Positions 43,558 to 51,908 of a stretch of 64,000 nucleotides of DNA are shown here, in pieces. The notes below the pieces were generated by a model. It was not told the origin of the DNA. It saw only the letters and a program-made list of their open reading frames with translations, and did no database searches. Origin of the DNA: Nocardioides guangzhouensis. GTDB taxonomy: Bacteria; Actinomycetota; Actinomycetes; Propionibacteriales; Nocardioidaceae. Numbering within the stretch: the stretch's first letter is position 1; each line of letters begins with the position of its first letter. The stretch is taken from positions 62,001-126,000 of the forward strand of contig NZ_SDKM01000001.1 of the NCBI RefSeq assembly GCF_004519545.1, written 5' to 3'. The position numbers and the translations under genes are program-made.

Positions 43558-43793
43558 GTCGTACGGCTGCAATTGCAGGGTTGTGACAGGTCGGCCGGCC
43601 CGCGCACTGTCACACGGCCGCAATTGCGCGGTTGTGGCACGTCCGTCGTCCCCGCGCAACGTCATACGGCTGCAATTGCAGGGTTGTGACACGTCCACCT
43701 GAGCTCGACGTGTCATACGGCTGCTATCGCGCGGTTGTGACAGGTCGGCCGGCCCGCGCCGTGTCATACGGCCGCGATTGCGGCCGCGTGACG
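43558..43793. repeat. 51-bp-period palindrome array 2 (five units)
   Basis: Core positions are 43570, 43621, 43673, 43724 and 43775, giving spacings of 51, 52, 51 and 51 bp. Units 1-3 keep CAATTG; units 4 and 5 are degraded to CTATCG and CGATTG but hold the period. Outer arms TGTCATACGG and GGTTGTGACA are well conserved. Two of the four spacers are nearly identical (TCGGCCGGCCCGCGC); the others differ. The array fills the gap between the tyrosine phosphatase gene and the RNase E/G terminator. Confidence 0.9.
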
Positions 43794-43800
43794 GCGGCGC

Positions 43801-43850
43801 CGGCGGTCCGGGCGGCCCGGACCGCCGTACGGCGGCACGGGCGGCCGTAC
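43801..43850 (-). terminator. two adjacent stem-loops after the RNase E/G gene
   Basis: CGGCGGTCCGGG at 43801-43812 pairs perfectly with 43816-43827 around a 3-base loop. Next to it, GTACGGC (43827-43833) pairs with GCCGTAC (43844-43850). The hairpins begin 6 bases after the stop of the minus-strand gene, so they are its likely terminator, distinct from the repeat array. Confidence 0.7.
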
Positions 43851-43855
43851 GCCGG

Positions 43856-46800
43856 TCAGCGCTTGCGTGAGCCCTTCTTCTTGATCGGCACGTGCAGCTC
43901 GGGGTGGTGCTCGGGCGCCACCGCGGGCTCGACGTCGACGGTGCCGGGCTCGACCAGGCCGTCCGCCGGGGGCTGCCCGGAGCCGGCCGGGGGCGCGGCC
44001 TCGGCGAGGGACGGGATGGGTACGTCGCCGGTCGCCTCCGGAGCGCTGGCCGAGCTCGGCGGGCCCGCTGGGCGGCTGGCGCTGCGGCGGCGGGTACGGG
44101 TGATCACCTTGGGCGGCTCCGGAGGAGCGGCCGGGGCCATCGGCTCGGCAGGAGCCTCCTCCGCTGCCTCGGGCGCGGTCGCCGCCTCGGGCCCGGCCAG
44201 GGACTCCGTCGACGTCTCGGAAGCAGCCTCGGACCGCGTCTCGGCCGGCGTCTCGGCTCGCGTCTCGGCCGGCGTCTCGGCTCGCGTCTCGGCCGGCGTC
44301 TCGGCCGGGGTCTCGGTCACCTGCTCGGCCTCGGCGGCCGGAGCGACGTCGGCGGGCTCGGAGGAATCCGCGGACCCCGGCTCCTGGTCGGTCTCCCGAC
44401 CGGACCGGTCCGCCTGGTCCGACTGGTCCGACCGGTCCGCCTGGTCCGCCTGGTCCTGCTCGGCCGGGCGCGCGGCGCCACCCCGACGGGAGGCCGAACG
44501 CCGCGACCGCGAGCGGGACGGGCGGCGCTCGCCGTCATCCGGAGCACCAGCGGTGTCGTCGGCCGCAGCCGTCCCGCCAGTCGTGTCGGCGCTCGTCTCG
44601 GCGCTGGTCTCGGTAGAGGTCGCGGTGGCCGGCTCGGGCGTCGCCACGTCGGCGGTCTCGCCGGTCGGCTCCTCGCCGGCGGCCGCCTTGTCGGCGTTCT
44701 CCGCCTTGGCCACCGCAGCGACGTCCTTCGGCGACGGCGACTTGGTCGCAGTGCCGCCGGTGCCGCCGGTGCCGCCGTTCGACGACGACTCGTCGGAGCC
44801 ACGACCGCGGCCGCCGCGGCTGCGGCGCGCACCGCCCCGGCGCCCGTCGTCGTCGGTCTTCTTCGGTTCGACGGGCATGTCGTGCACGATCAGGCCGCGG
44901 CCCTGGCAGTGCTCGCAGTTCTCGCTGAACGCCTCGAGCAGACCGGTACCGATCCGCTTCCGGGTCATCTGCACGAGGCCGAGCGAGGTGACCTCGGCGA
45001 CCTGGTGCCGGGTCCGGTCGCGGCCGAGGCACTCGACGAGGCGGCGCAGCACGAGGTCGCGGTTCGACTCGAGCACCATGTCGATGAAGTCGACGACGAT
45101 GATGCCGCCGATGTCGCGCAGCCGGAGCTGGCGGACGATCTCCTCCGCGGCCTCGAGGTTGTTCTTGGTGACCGTCTCCTCGAGGTTGCCGCCGGAGCCG
45201 GTGAACTTGCCGGTGTTGACGTCGACGACGGTCATCGCCTCGGTGCGGTCGATGATCAGCGAACCGCCCGACGGCAGCCACACCTTGCGGTCGAGGCCCT
45301 TGGCGATCTGCTCGTCGATGCGGTACGTCGCGAACACGTCGCCGCCGTTCTCGGTGCGCTCGAAGCGCTCGAGGCGGTCCTCGAGGTCCGGCGCGACGTG
45401 GGAGACGTAGCCCTGCACGGTGTCCCAGGCGTCGGCGCCCTCGATGACCAGCTTGCTGAAGTCCTCGGTGAAGAGGTCGCGGACGACCTTGAGGGTGAGG
45501 TCGGGCTCGCCGTACAGCAGCTTCGGTGCCCCGCCGGACTTCGCCTTGGCCTCGATGTCCTCCCAGCGCGCCTTGAGTCGCTCGACGTCGCGGGTGAGCT
45601 CGTCCTCCGAGGCGCCCTCGGCCGCGGTGCGCACGATCACGCCGGCGGTGTCGGGGACGATCTCCTTGAGCAACGTCTTCAGGCGGGTGCGCTCGGTGTC
45701 GGGCAGCTTGCGGGAGATACCGCTGGTGGTGCCGTCCGGGACGTACACCAGGAAGCGACCGGCCAGGCTGATCTGGCTGGTCAGGCGGGCGCCCTTGTGC
45801 CCGACCGGGTCCTTGGTGACCTGGACCAGCACGGACTGGCCGCTGGACAGCACCGACTCGATCTTGCGCGGGGAGCCGTCCTTGTGGCCCAGCGCCGACC
45901 AGTTGACCTCGCCGGCGTACAGCACCGCGTTGCGGCCCTTGCCGATGTCGATGAACGCCGCCTCCATCGAGGGGAGGACGTTCTGGACGCGGCCTACGTA
46001 CACGTTGCCGATGAGCGAGGTCTGCGACTCCCGGCTGACGTAGTGCTCGACGAGCACCTTGTCCTCGAGCACGCCGATCTGGATCAGGTCCTCGCGCTGG
46101 CGGATGACCATGACCCGGTCCACCGCCTCGCGGCGGGCGAGGAACTCGGCCTCGCTGACGATCGGGGCCCGACGGCGGCCGGCCTCGCGGCCCTCGCGGC
46201 GGCGCTGCTTCTTCGCCTCGAGGCGCGTGGAGCCGCTGACCGCGGTGATCTCGTCCTCGGCGTTGCGGACCTTGCGGACCCGGGTGACGGTGTTGGCCGG
46301 GTCGTCCCCGGCGTCGCCGCCGTCCTCGCCCGCCCGGCGGCGGCGCCGGCGGCGCCGGCTGCTGGTGGACTCGCCGGACTGGTCGTCGCCCTGGTCGCCC
46401 TGGTCCGCGACCTCGCCGGAGTCGTCGGCGGCCTCGGCGTCGTCGCCCTCGGAGGCGTCGCCGTTGTCGTTGTCGCCGGACCGGCGGCGGCGACGACCTC
46501 CGCGACGGCGGCGGCGGCGCGGACCGCCACCCTCGCCGTCGGTGTCGCCCTCGCCCTCTTCGGCGTCGGCCGACTCGTCCGCGCTGTCGTCCGCGGCGTC
46601 GTCGGCGGTCCCGGCCCGGTCGTCCTGGTCGCGACGCTGGCCGCGACCGCCCCTCTGGCCCGACCGCTGGTCGCGTCCGGACTCGTCGACGGTCTCGGTG
46701 TCGGTGTCCGTCGCCTCGTCCGCGGCGGCCTTCGGGGACCCCTTCCCGGGCCCCTTGCCGGAGCCCTTGCCGGAGCCCTTGCCGGTCTTCGCCGAGGATC

Positions 46801-47428
46801 GGCCCGTCGCGTCACCGGCGGTGTCACCGGCCGCGTCACCGGCAGCCTCGTCGGAGGTCTCCGCAGCCGCGGCCTTGCGGGTACGGCGGGCGGGTGCGGC
46901 GGCCACGTCGGGCGCCTGGAAGAGCAGGGCCGCCGCCGGGGCTGCGGACGGGGTCTCCGCGGCCGGCTCCGCGGCGGCAGGGGCCTCCACGGCCTCGGCC
47001 ACGGTGTCGCTCGCGGCATCGGCGGGCGTCTTCGCGGTCTTCTTCGCGGCCGCCTTCTTGGCCGGGGCCTTCCTGGCGGTCTTGTTCTTCGGCGCCGCCT
47101 CGCCCTCGGTGGCGTCCGCGACGGCCGCAGCTGCCGGGGTCTCCGCCGAAGCCTCGCCGGCTTCGGCGGCGAGGCCGGCCGGGGTCTCGGCCGGGGCGGC
47201 GGCCTTCTTGGCGGTGGTCTTCTTCGCGGCCGCCTTCTTGCCCGGGGCCTTCTTCGCGGCCGCCTTCTTCGCCGCCTTCTTCGCCGCCCTCTTCGCCGGC
47301 GGGGCGTCCGCACTGCCCTCGGCGGGCGTCTCGCCGCCGGCCGGCGTGTCGGCCGGCTGCGAGGCTGGTTCGGCCGGGGTGTCGGTGGTGACGTCCTGCG
47401 ACGTCGTGGTGGTGTCGTCGTCGAGCAT
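43856..47428 (-). CDS. RNase E/G-family endoribonuclease with long low-complexity tails
   Basis: The 1190-residue protein has a catalytic core in its middle (about residues 430-880). The S1 domain includes LIGNVYVGRVQNVLPSMEAAFIDIGKGRNAVLY. The DNase I-like part has TVVDVNTGKFTGSGGNLEETV with the metal-binding aspartates and GGIIVVDFIDM. CEHCQGRG follows as the zinc-link region. RNase E/G starts mRNA decay and matures rRNA and tRNA. About 430 N-terminal residues are Ala/Lys/Glu-rich (AKKAPGKKAAAKKTTAKKAA), then Asp/Gly/Arg-rich. The C-terminal tail is acidic with repeated AETPAETR units. Such disordered arms carry the RNA- and partner-binding sites in mycobacterial RNase E. GGAGAG precedes the ATG. 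I would name it rne only after comparison with both families. Confidence 0.93.
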   Translation of the reverse strand: MLDDDTTTTSQDVTTDTPAEPASQPADTPAGGETPAEGSADAPPAKRAAKKAAKKAAAKKAPGKKAAAKKTTAKKAAAPAETPAGLAAEAGEASAETPAAAAVADATEGEAAPKNKTARKAPAKKAAAKKTAKTPADAASDTVAEAVEAPAAAEPAAETPSAAPAAALLFQAPDVAAAPARRTRKAAAAETSDEAAGDAAGDTAGDATGRSSAKTGKGSGKGSGKGPGKGSPKAAADEATDTDTETVDESGRDQRSGQRGGRGQRRDQDDRAGTADDAADDSADESADAEEGEGDTDGEGGGPRRRRRRGGRRRRRSGDNDNGDASEGDDAEAADDSGEVADQGDQGDDQSGESTSSRRRRRRRRAGEDGGDAGDDPANTVTRVRKVRNAEDEITAVSGSTRLEAKKQRRREGREAGRRRAPIVSEAEFLARREAVDRVMVIRQREDLIQIGVLEDKVLVEHYVSRESQTSLIGNVYVGRVQNVLPSMEAAFIDIGKGRNAVLYAGEVNWSALGHKDGSPRKIESVLSSGQSVLVQVTKDPVGHKGARLTSQISLAGRFLVYVPDGTTSGISRKLPDTERTRLKTLLKEIVPDTAGVIVRTAAEGASEDELTRDVERLKARWEDIEAKAKSGGAPKLLYGEPDLTLKVVRDLFTEDFSKLVIEGADAWDTVQGYVSHVAPDLEDRLERFERTENGGDVFATYRIDEQIAKGLDRKVWLPSGGSLIIDRTEAMTVVDVNTGKFTGSGGNLEETVTKNNLEAAEEIVRQLRLRDIGGIIVVDFIDMVLESNRDLVLRRLVECLGRDRTRHQVAEVTSLGLVQMTRKRIGTGLLEAFSENCEHCQGRGLIVHDMPVEPKKTDDDGRRGGARRSRGGRGRGSDESSSNGGTGGTGGTATKSPSPKDVAAVAKAENADKAAAGEEPTGETADVATPEPATATSTETSAETSADTTGGTAAADDTAGAPDDGERRPSRSRSRRSASRRGGAARPAEQDQADQADRSDQSDQADRSGRETDQEPGSADSSEPADVAPAAEAEQVTETPAETPAETRAETPAETRAETPAETRSEAASETSTESLAGPEAATAPEAAEEAPAEPMAPAAPPEPPKVITRTRRRSASRPAGPPSSASAPEATGDVPIPSLAEAAPPAGSGQPPADGLVEPGTVDVEPAVAPEHHPELHVPIKKKGSRKR

Positions 47429-47781
47429 GGTGCTCTCCTACGCGCCGGCCGCCTTCGGGGACCTGCGCTGTCCGACGCCGTCCGCCCATGGGCGGCGACG
47501 CTAAGCCTTCGTGTGGCGACGAGCCCTCCGCATGGCGTCAGTGCACCCCGGGTTCGTCACCTACCGCGGTCGCCGGGCCGGATCTGTGTCGCTGTCACCG
47601 ACACAGGGGCCGCGTCGCGGTCTGGTGCGAGACCCTGGGCCTCACCGTGCCGGACCGTCATGGTCTCGGCGAGAACGTCGTCGGGTCGGTGTGGCGCGGA
47701 CGAGCCTGTCAGGGACGGCCGCAGCACGGTGACCTGTCGGCGAGTATCGCACACGGTGCCCGAAATCACGCCACTCCCAGG
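47429..47781 (-). other. 353-bp upstream region of the RNase E/G gene, no gene seen
   Basis: No supported coding frame is present. On the minus strand this is the space between the TIGR03936 gene stop and the ribonuclease ATG, so it should hold that gene's promoter and a long 5' leader. I found several short inverted repeats (for example GTGTCGCTGTCACCGACAC around 47588) but no convincing -35/-10 pair. RNase E messages are often controlled through their own leader; the length here allows this, but nothing in the sequence proves it. Confidence 0.5.
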
Positions 47782-48492
47782 TCAGGCCAGCGGGTCCGAC
47801 ACCGTTCCCTCGGGGGTCAGCCGGCCCTGTGCGAGCCGGGTCAGCAGGACCCCGTCGCCGGGTTCCAGACCCGCCACCTCGGCCATGCCCGAGAGCACGT
47901 CGTCGGGCCGGACCGCGGGTACGCCGTGGCGCACGACCACGTCCACCCGGGCCCCGCGCTCGTGCGGCTCGGCGGTCATCGAGACCACGGCGGCCCGGCA
48001 GTCGAAGCTGCGCAGCCCCTTCTTGGTCATCCGCTGCACCTCGATCCCGGGCGCGTCGAGGAAGGCGCCGACGGCGGCCGCGACGTCGTCGTACGGCGCG
48101 GGTACCTCGATCTGCCAGCGGCTCGCCTCGAGCAGGTCGGCCAGCGACCCGCCGGGCGACTCGACCACCTCGAGCACGTCGAGCCCGTCGGGGAGCGCCT
48201 CGGCGAGGCTGGCGTGGATGTCCGCCGGGTCGACCACCTCGGCGAGCGCGATCTCGAGGTACTCCGCCTCGCTGGCCGACCCGGTCGGCGCCGCGCCGGC
48301 GTAGGAGATGCGGGGGTGCGGGTTGAAGCCGGAGGAGTACGCCATCGGCACCCGGGCCCGGAACACGGCCCGTTCGAACGCCCGGCTGAAGTCGCGGTGG
48401 CTGGTGAAGCGGAGCCTGCCGCGCTTGGCGTAGCGGATCCGCAGCCGCTGGACCGGGGGCGCCTGCTGCTCGGGCTGTTCACGGGGAGACAC
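47782..48492 (-). CDS. TIGR03936/DUF2344 radical-SAM-associated protein
   Basis: The 236-residue protein starts QRLRIRYAKRGRLRFTSHRDFSRAFERAVFRARVPMAYSSGFNPHPRISYAGAAP, the diagnostic N-terminus of this family. The family always accompanies a TIGR03960-type radical-SAM enzyme, either fused or adjacent; the biochemical role is not settled. In this window the partner gene (52219-54201) is on the same strand but 3.7 kb upstream, with three other genes between. The GTG start is leaderless-like. RNase E/G, L21 and L27 genes follow downstream, the usual actinobacterial order. Confidence 0.92.
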   Translation of the reverse strand: MSPREQPEQQAPPVQRLRIRYAKRGRLRFTSHRDFSRAFERAVFRARVPMAYSSGFNPHPRISYAGAAPTGSASEAEYLEIALAEVVDPADIHASLAEALPDGLDVLEVVESPGGSLADLLEASRWQIEVPAPYDDVAAAVGAFLDAPGIEVQRMTKKGLRSFDCRAAVVSMTAEPHERGARVDVVVRHGVPAVRPDDVLSGMAEVAGLEPGDGVLLTRLAQGRLTPEGTVSDPLA

Positions 48493-48498
48493 GCCGGA

Positions 48499-48504
48499 AC
48501 GATA
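48499..48504 (-). promoter_or_regulatory. -10 element of the TIGR03936 gene
   Basis: TATCGT on the minus strand ends 6 bases before the GTG start, with no Shine-Dalgarno. A separate promoter here is consistent with the gene having been cut off from its usual radical-SAM neighbour. Confidence 0.4.
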
Positions 48505-48510
48505 ACGGCG

Positions 48511-49710
48511 TCAGGGCAGCAGCGCCGATTTCATCTGATGGGAGGAGTAGACGGTGGAGATCCGCACCCCGTCGAGCCAGGCCGTGAGCCGCTCCGCCTC
48601 CACGTCGAGCGCGGCCCGGCCGTCAGCGCCGACGTCCTCGCGGAGCACCACCTGCACGACCGCGTCGTCGTCCTGGACCCAGCAGCCCACCACCCGGCCG
48701 TCCCACCAGGCGGTGGTGCCGCCGTTGCCGTTGCTGTCGAAGAGGTAGGGCGTGTGGCGGGGCTCGAGGTAGAAGTCGCGCTCCTTCCACCCCATTGTGG
48801 TCGGGTCGAGCACCGGCAGCAGCGCCGCCCACGGCTCGACCGCGGGGGTGCCGTCGAGGTCGTCGGGCAGCAGCCAGCCGGTTGCGCCGCCGTCCAGCGA
48901 CACCTCGACCGCGCCCAGGGTGGCCAGCGCCTTCTTCACCGCGCCCACGGTGGAGCCGAGCCACCACTGGAGGTCGCGGATCGTGCCGGGCCCGAACGTG
49001 GCCAGCCAGCGCCGCACCAGCTCGGCGTACCCCTCGTCCTCCGGCAGCGGCTGGGCGCCGGCGCCCAGCCAGCGGTCCATCGGCGTCCACAGGTGCCGGC
49101 TGACCCGCCAGTGGCCGTCGTTGCCGCCGCGGACGATGGCACCGGAGACGCCGAGCAGCGTGAGCACCCGGGGCGCGATCGGCACGTCGCCGCCCCACTT
49201 GGTGCCGGGCGCGACGGAGACCGTGCCGGCGACCTCGGGCACCCGGGCGCGCACCTCGGTGGTCGTGAGCCCCCGATCCTCGCCCTCGAGCACGGCGAGC
49301 ACCGCCGCACAGGCGGCCTCCAGCCACGCCTCCCCGTCGCCCGCGTGGGCGGCGGCGAGGCCGGAGGCGGCGGCGTCCCGGGCGATCTTGCGACGCTCCT
49401 GGCCGGCGACCCGGGCCGACGCGCTCCCCCACGCCGCGGGGAGCAGGTCGCGCGGGAAGACGAAGAGCGTGCGGCGCATCGCGAGCTGGCGGACCAGCGA
49501 CCGGTCGTCGAAGAGTGCCGCGTCGATGTCGGAGACCTTGATCCCCTCCACCCGCTGTGCCACCGAGAGGTAGACCGTCGGCGGCTCGGTCGCGTGCAGC
49601 ACGGTCATCGCGCGGGTGGCGGCGACAGCGTCCTCGAGCCGGTGGGCGGGCGCGATCCCGTGCCGGAGGGCGATCCGGTCGCGACGTTCCTGGTCTCCGA
49701 CGTGGCGCAC
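48511..49710 (-). CDS. winged-helix DNA-binding (AlkZ-like, HTH_42) protein
   Basis: The 399-residue protein matches the HTH_42 superfamily of DNA glycosylase-related proteins. It has RIALRHGIAPAHRLEDAVAATRAMTVLHATEPPTVYLSVAQRV at the N-terminus, LFDDRSLVRQLAMRRTLFVFPRDLL, a middle three-winged-helix region, and LLPVLDPTTMGWKERDFYL with TAWWDGRVVGCWVQ near the end. AlkZ/YcaQ relatives unhook interstrand crosslinks, and the LDPTTMGWKER region fits this group. The catalytic QxQ/QxD residues cannot be fixed by eye, so enzymatic activity is uncertain. The GTG at 49710 is a best guess; upstream in-frame starts exist. The gene is part of the insert separating the radical-SAM pair. Confidence 0.85.
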   Translation of the reverse strand: MRHVGDQERRDRIALRHGIAPAHRLEDAVAATRAMTVLHATEPPTVYLSVAQRVEGIKVSDIDAALFDDRSLVRQLAMRRTLFVFPRDLLPAAWGSASARVAGQERRKIARDAAASGLAAAHAGDGEAWLEAACAAVLAVLEGEDRGLTTTEVRARVPEVAGTVSVAPGTKWGGDVPIAPRVLTLLGVSGAIVRGGNDGHWRVSRHLWTPMDRWLGAGAQPLPEDEGYAELVRRWLATFGPGTIRDLQWWLGSTVGAVKKALATLGAVEVSLDGGATGWLLPDDLDGTPAVEPWAALLPVLDPTTMGWKERDFYLEPRHTPYLFDSNGNGGTTAWWDGRVVGCWVQDDDAVVQVVLREDVGADGRAALDVEAERLTAWLDGVRISTVYSSHQMKSALLP

Positions 49711-49871
49711 GAGGGCATCATGCCCGGCAGCACCGACAGCCTGCGCGACCCCGCCGGGAGCGGTTCCGGGCGGTGCGTTTCTTGTGCCCCGGACGGGGGC
49801 ACCGTTCGGATAGTCTGCGACCGCATTGCCGCGCGTGCGGTCGCCCGATCCACCTCGGAAGGTCAGTGAAG

Positions 49872-50873
49872 ATGTCGAACCAGCCGCCGTACCCCGGATC
49901 GCCCGAGCAGGGCGGGGACGAGCCGACCCGGTACAAGGGCGGCGACCAGCCGGGCGAGCAGCGGGGTCAACAGCAGAGCCAGCAGGGCCAGCAGGGCCAG
50001 CAGGGCCGACCGGGCGAGCAGGCGGGCAGCCCCGGGCCGCAGCAGGGCCAGCCGTACGGCGGCCAGCCGGGGCAGCCGTATCGCGGTCAGCCGGGGCAGG
50101 GCGGACAACCCGGCCCGTACCCCGGGCAGCAGGGAGGCCAGTACGGGCAGAACCCCTACGGCCCGCCGGCGGGGCCGAACCCCTACGGCCAGCCGCAGCA
50201 GAACCCCTACCAGCAAGGCCCCTACGGCCCGCCGCCCGGGCAGAACCCCTACGGCCAGCCCCCGCAGCAGCACAACCCCTACCAGCAGAGCCCGTACCCG
50301 CAGCAGAATCCCCCGCAGCAGCCCGTGTGGCAGGGCCACCAGGCGCCGCAGCAGCAGTACGGCCAGAGCGGGCAGCAGTGGGCACAGCAGCAGTACGCCC
50401 AGCCGCAGCAGCAGAAGCCGCGGAAGAAGTGGCTGGTCCCGGTGATCGCGGTGGTGGCGATCCTGCTCGTGGTGGGTGGCGTAGTTGCCGCGCTGGCGCT
50501 CACCGGCGGCGACTCGGCTGCCGGGGTGGCGGTGGACGACCTGTCCGAGGGCGACTGCCTGGTCAGCTCCGACATCGCCGGCGCGAGCGACTCGATCGGC
50601 GACATCGAGACCATCGACTGCGGCAAGGACCACGACGCCGAGGTGTTCGCGACGTACGACGTGAGCGGGGACGAGGCCGACGACTTCAGCCTGGACGCGG
50701 CCGGGTCGAAGTGTGTCGACGAGCTGCCCTCCAGCACCACGCTCGACGACCTGGAGTCCGACGGCAACGAGGTGCGGCCGCTGGTGGGCAGCGACAGCCC
50801 GGCGGAGGGCGACCAGGTGGTCTGCTTCATCCGCAACAGCGACGGCGACCCGCTCACCGACTCCGCGCTCTGA
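49872..50873 (+). CDS. Gln/Pro/Gly-rich membrane protein with a septum-formation-like domain
   Basis: The 333-residue protein has about 185 cytoplasmic residues of Gln/Pro/Gly/Tyr repeats (PYGQPPQQHNPYQQ and similar), then KPRKKW and one transmembrane helix (LVPVIAVVAILLVVGGVVAAL). A small external domain follows with DLSEGDCLVSS, ETIDCGKDHDAEVFATYDV, KCVDELP and VVCFIRNS. This four-cysteine pattern with DCxxxHDAEV is that of the septum-formation (DUF4190-linked) family seen across actinobacteria. The role in division is not established. GGAAGG precedes the ATG. It is followed 13 bases later by a paralogue with the same layout. Confidence 0.82.
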   Translation: MSNQPPYPGSPEQGGDEPTRYKGGDQPGEQRGQQQSQQGQQGQQGRPGEQAGSPGPQQGQPYGGQPGQPYRGQPGQGGQPGPYPGQQGGQYGQNPYGPPAGPNPYGQPQQNPYQQGPYGPPPGQNPYGQPPQQHNPYQQSPYPQQNPPQQPVWQGHQAPQQQYGQSGQQWAQQQYAQPQQQKPRKKWLVPVIAVVAILLVVGGVVAALALTGGDSAAGVAVDDLSEGDCLVSSDIAGASDSIGDIETIDCGKDHDAEVFATYDVSGDEADDFSLDAAGSKCVDELPSSTTLDDLESDGNEVRPLVGSDSPAEGDQVVCFIRNSDGDPLTDSAL

Positions 50874-50886
50874 GAGGCTGCTCCCG

Positions 50887-51864
50887 ATGACGCAACCGCC
50901 CTCCTGGCCCGGCTCGGGCAACGACGGCTCCGGCGACGGCAACGGTTCCGGCAACGGTTCCGGCAACGGTTCCGGCAACGGTTCCGGCAACGGGGCCGAG
51001 GACGACCGGACCCGTATCGCCGGCCAGCCCACCCCCGGCCAGCCCTCCGGACAGCCTCCCGGGCAGCCGGGCTCCGGCCAGCAGCCCCCGTCGTACCCGC
51101 CGCCCCCGACGCACCAGGAGTACGGCCGCACGAGCGACCAGCCGCCGGCGTACGGCGACTACGGGCAGCCGGCGTCGGGCCAGCAGCCCTACGGTCAGCC
51201 CGGCTACGGCCAGCCCGGTCAGCCGGGCTACGGGCAGCAGCCCTACGGCCAGCCGGGCTACGGTCAGCCCTACCCGCAGGGCGGCCAGTACGGCGCCTGG
51301 CAGGGCGGCAACGACGCGAAGCGAGGCACCAACGGCACCTCGATCGTGGCGTTCGTGCTCAACCTGACCCCGTGCGGCCTCGTGGTGCCGGGCTGGGTGT
51401 GCGCGGGGATCGGTCTGCGCCAGATCCGCCGCGACGGCACCAAGGGCCGCTGGATGGCGGTGACCGCGATCGTGCTCGGCTTCGTGTGGCTCGCGGCGTT
51501 CGTGGCCGGCGGTCTCGGCCTCAAGTACTTCGTCGACCAGTTCGTCACCGTCGACACCGCGCAGGTCGGCCAGTGCGTCGACACGGACACCACCTCGGAC
51601 AACGAGGTCACGCTGATGAAGAGGGACTGCACCGAGTCCCACGACGCCGAGGTCGTCGCCGTCGGCACCCTCGACGAGGAGAACATGGCGAACCTGCTCC
51701 AGGGCGAGCAGACGTTCTGCGAGTCGGTCTACGAGGGCGACGCGGACCTCGACGGCTTCCGCTGGCAGGCGATCGCCGAGGACGTGCCCCCGCAGCGCGG
51801 CGACAAGTTCGTGTGCATCGTCGAGCCGAACGACGGCTCGAAGCTCACCGAGCCGGTCGGCTGA
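50887..51864 (+). CDS. paralogous DUF4190/septum-formation-like membrane protein with (Gly-Ser-Gly-Asn)n head
   Basis: The 325-residue protein starts with a Gly-Ser-Gly-Asn repeat, then Pro/Gly/Gln/Tyr repeats (QPYGQPGYGQPGQPGYGQ) to about residue 135. A DUF4190-like pair of transmembrane helices follows (SIVAFVLNLTPCGLVVPGWVCAGIGL with RQIRRDG, and GRWMAVTAIVLGFVWLAAFVAGGL). The external domain has VGQCVDTD, KRDCTESHDAEVVAVG, FCESVYEG and FVCIVEPN, the same four-cysteine pattern as the preceding gene. The two genes are 13 bases apart and are probably an operon from a duplication. Function is unknown; envelope or division-site localisation is plausible. Array 3 begins 45 bases after the stop. 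Confidence 0.82.
   Translation: MTQPPSWPGSGNDGSGDGNGSGNGSGNGSGNGSGNGAEDDRTRIAGQPTPGQPSGQPPGQPGSGQQPPSYPPPPTHQEYGRTSDQPPAYGDYGQPASGQQPYGQPGYGQPGQPGYGQQPYGQPGYGQPYPQGGQYGAWQGGNDAKRGTNGTSIVAFVLNLTPCGLVVPGWVCAGIGLRQIRRDGTKGRWMAVTAIVLGFVWLAAFVAGGLGLKYFVDQFVTVDTAQVGQCVDTDTTSDNEVTLMKRDCTESHDAEVVAVGTLDEENMANLLQGEQTFCESVYEGDADLDGFRWQAIAEDVPPQRGDKFVCIVEPNDGSKLTEPVG
50941..50988 (+). repeat. four perfect 12-bp tandem repeats inside a coding sequence
   Basis: The unit AACGGTTCCGGC occurs four times without change and encodes Asn-Gly-Ser-Gly. Identity at third positions shows recent expansion or slippage rather than selection for protein sequence alone. Because 12 is a multiple of 3, copy-number change would keep the frame. 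Confidence 0.9.
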
Positions 51865-51908
51865 GCGTCCAACGGCCGCCATTGGACGGGCGCTCGGGGT
51901 CGGCGCCC

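Noticed and set aside
43558-43793. CRISPR array
   Set aside because: Repeat-spacer geometry is regular, but spacers are only 15-20 bp, two are almost identical, the repeats vary as much as the spacers, and no cas gene is near.
43892-48304. 1470-residue plus-strand frame opposite the RNase E/G gene
   Set aside because: It is the mirror frame of a G+C-rich, Ala/Glu-rich gene, and is all Leu/Gly/Arg/Val. Catalytic motifs are on the minus strand.
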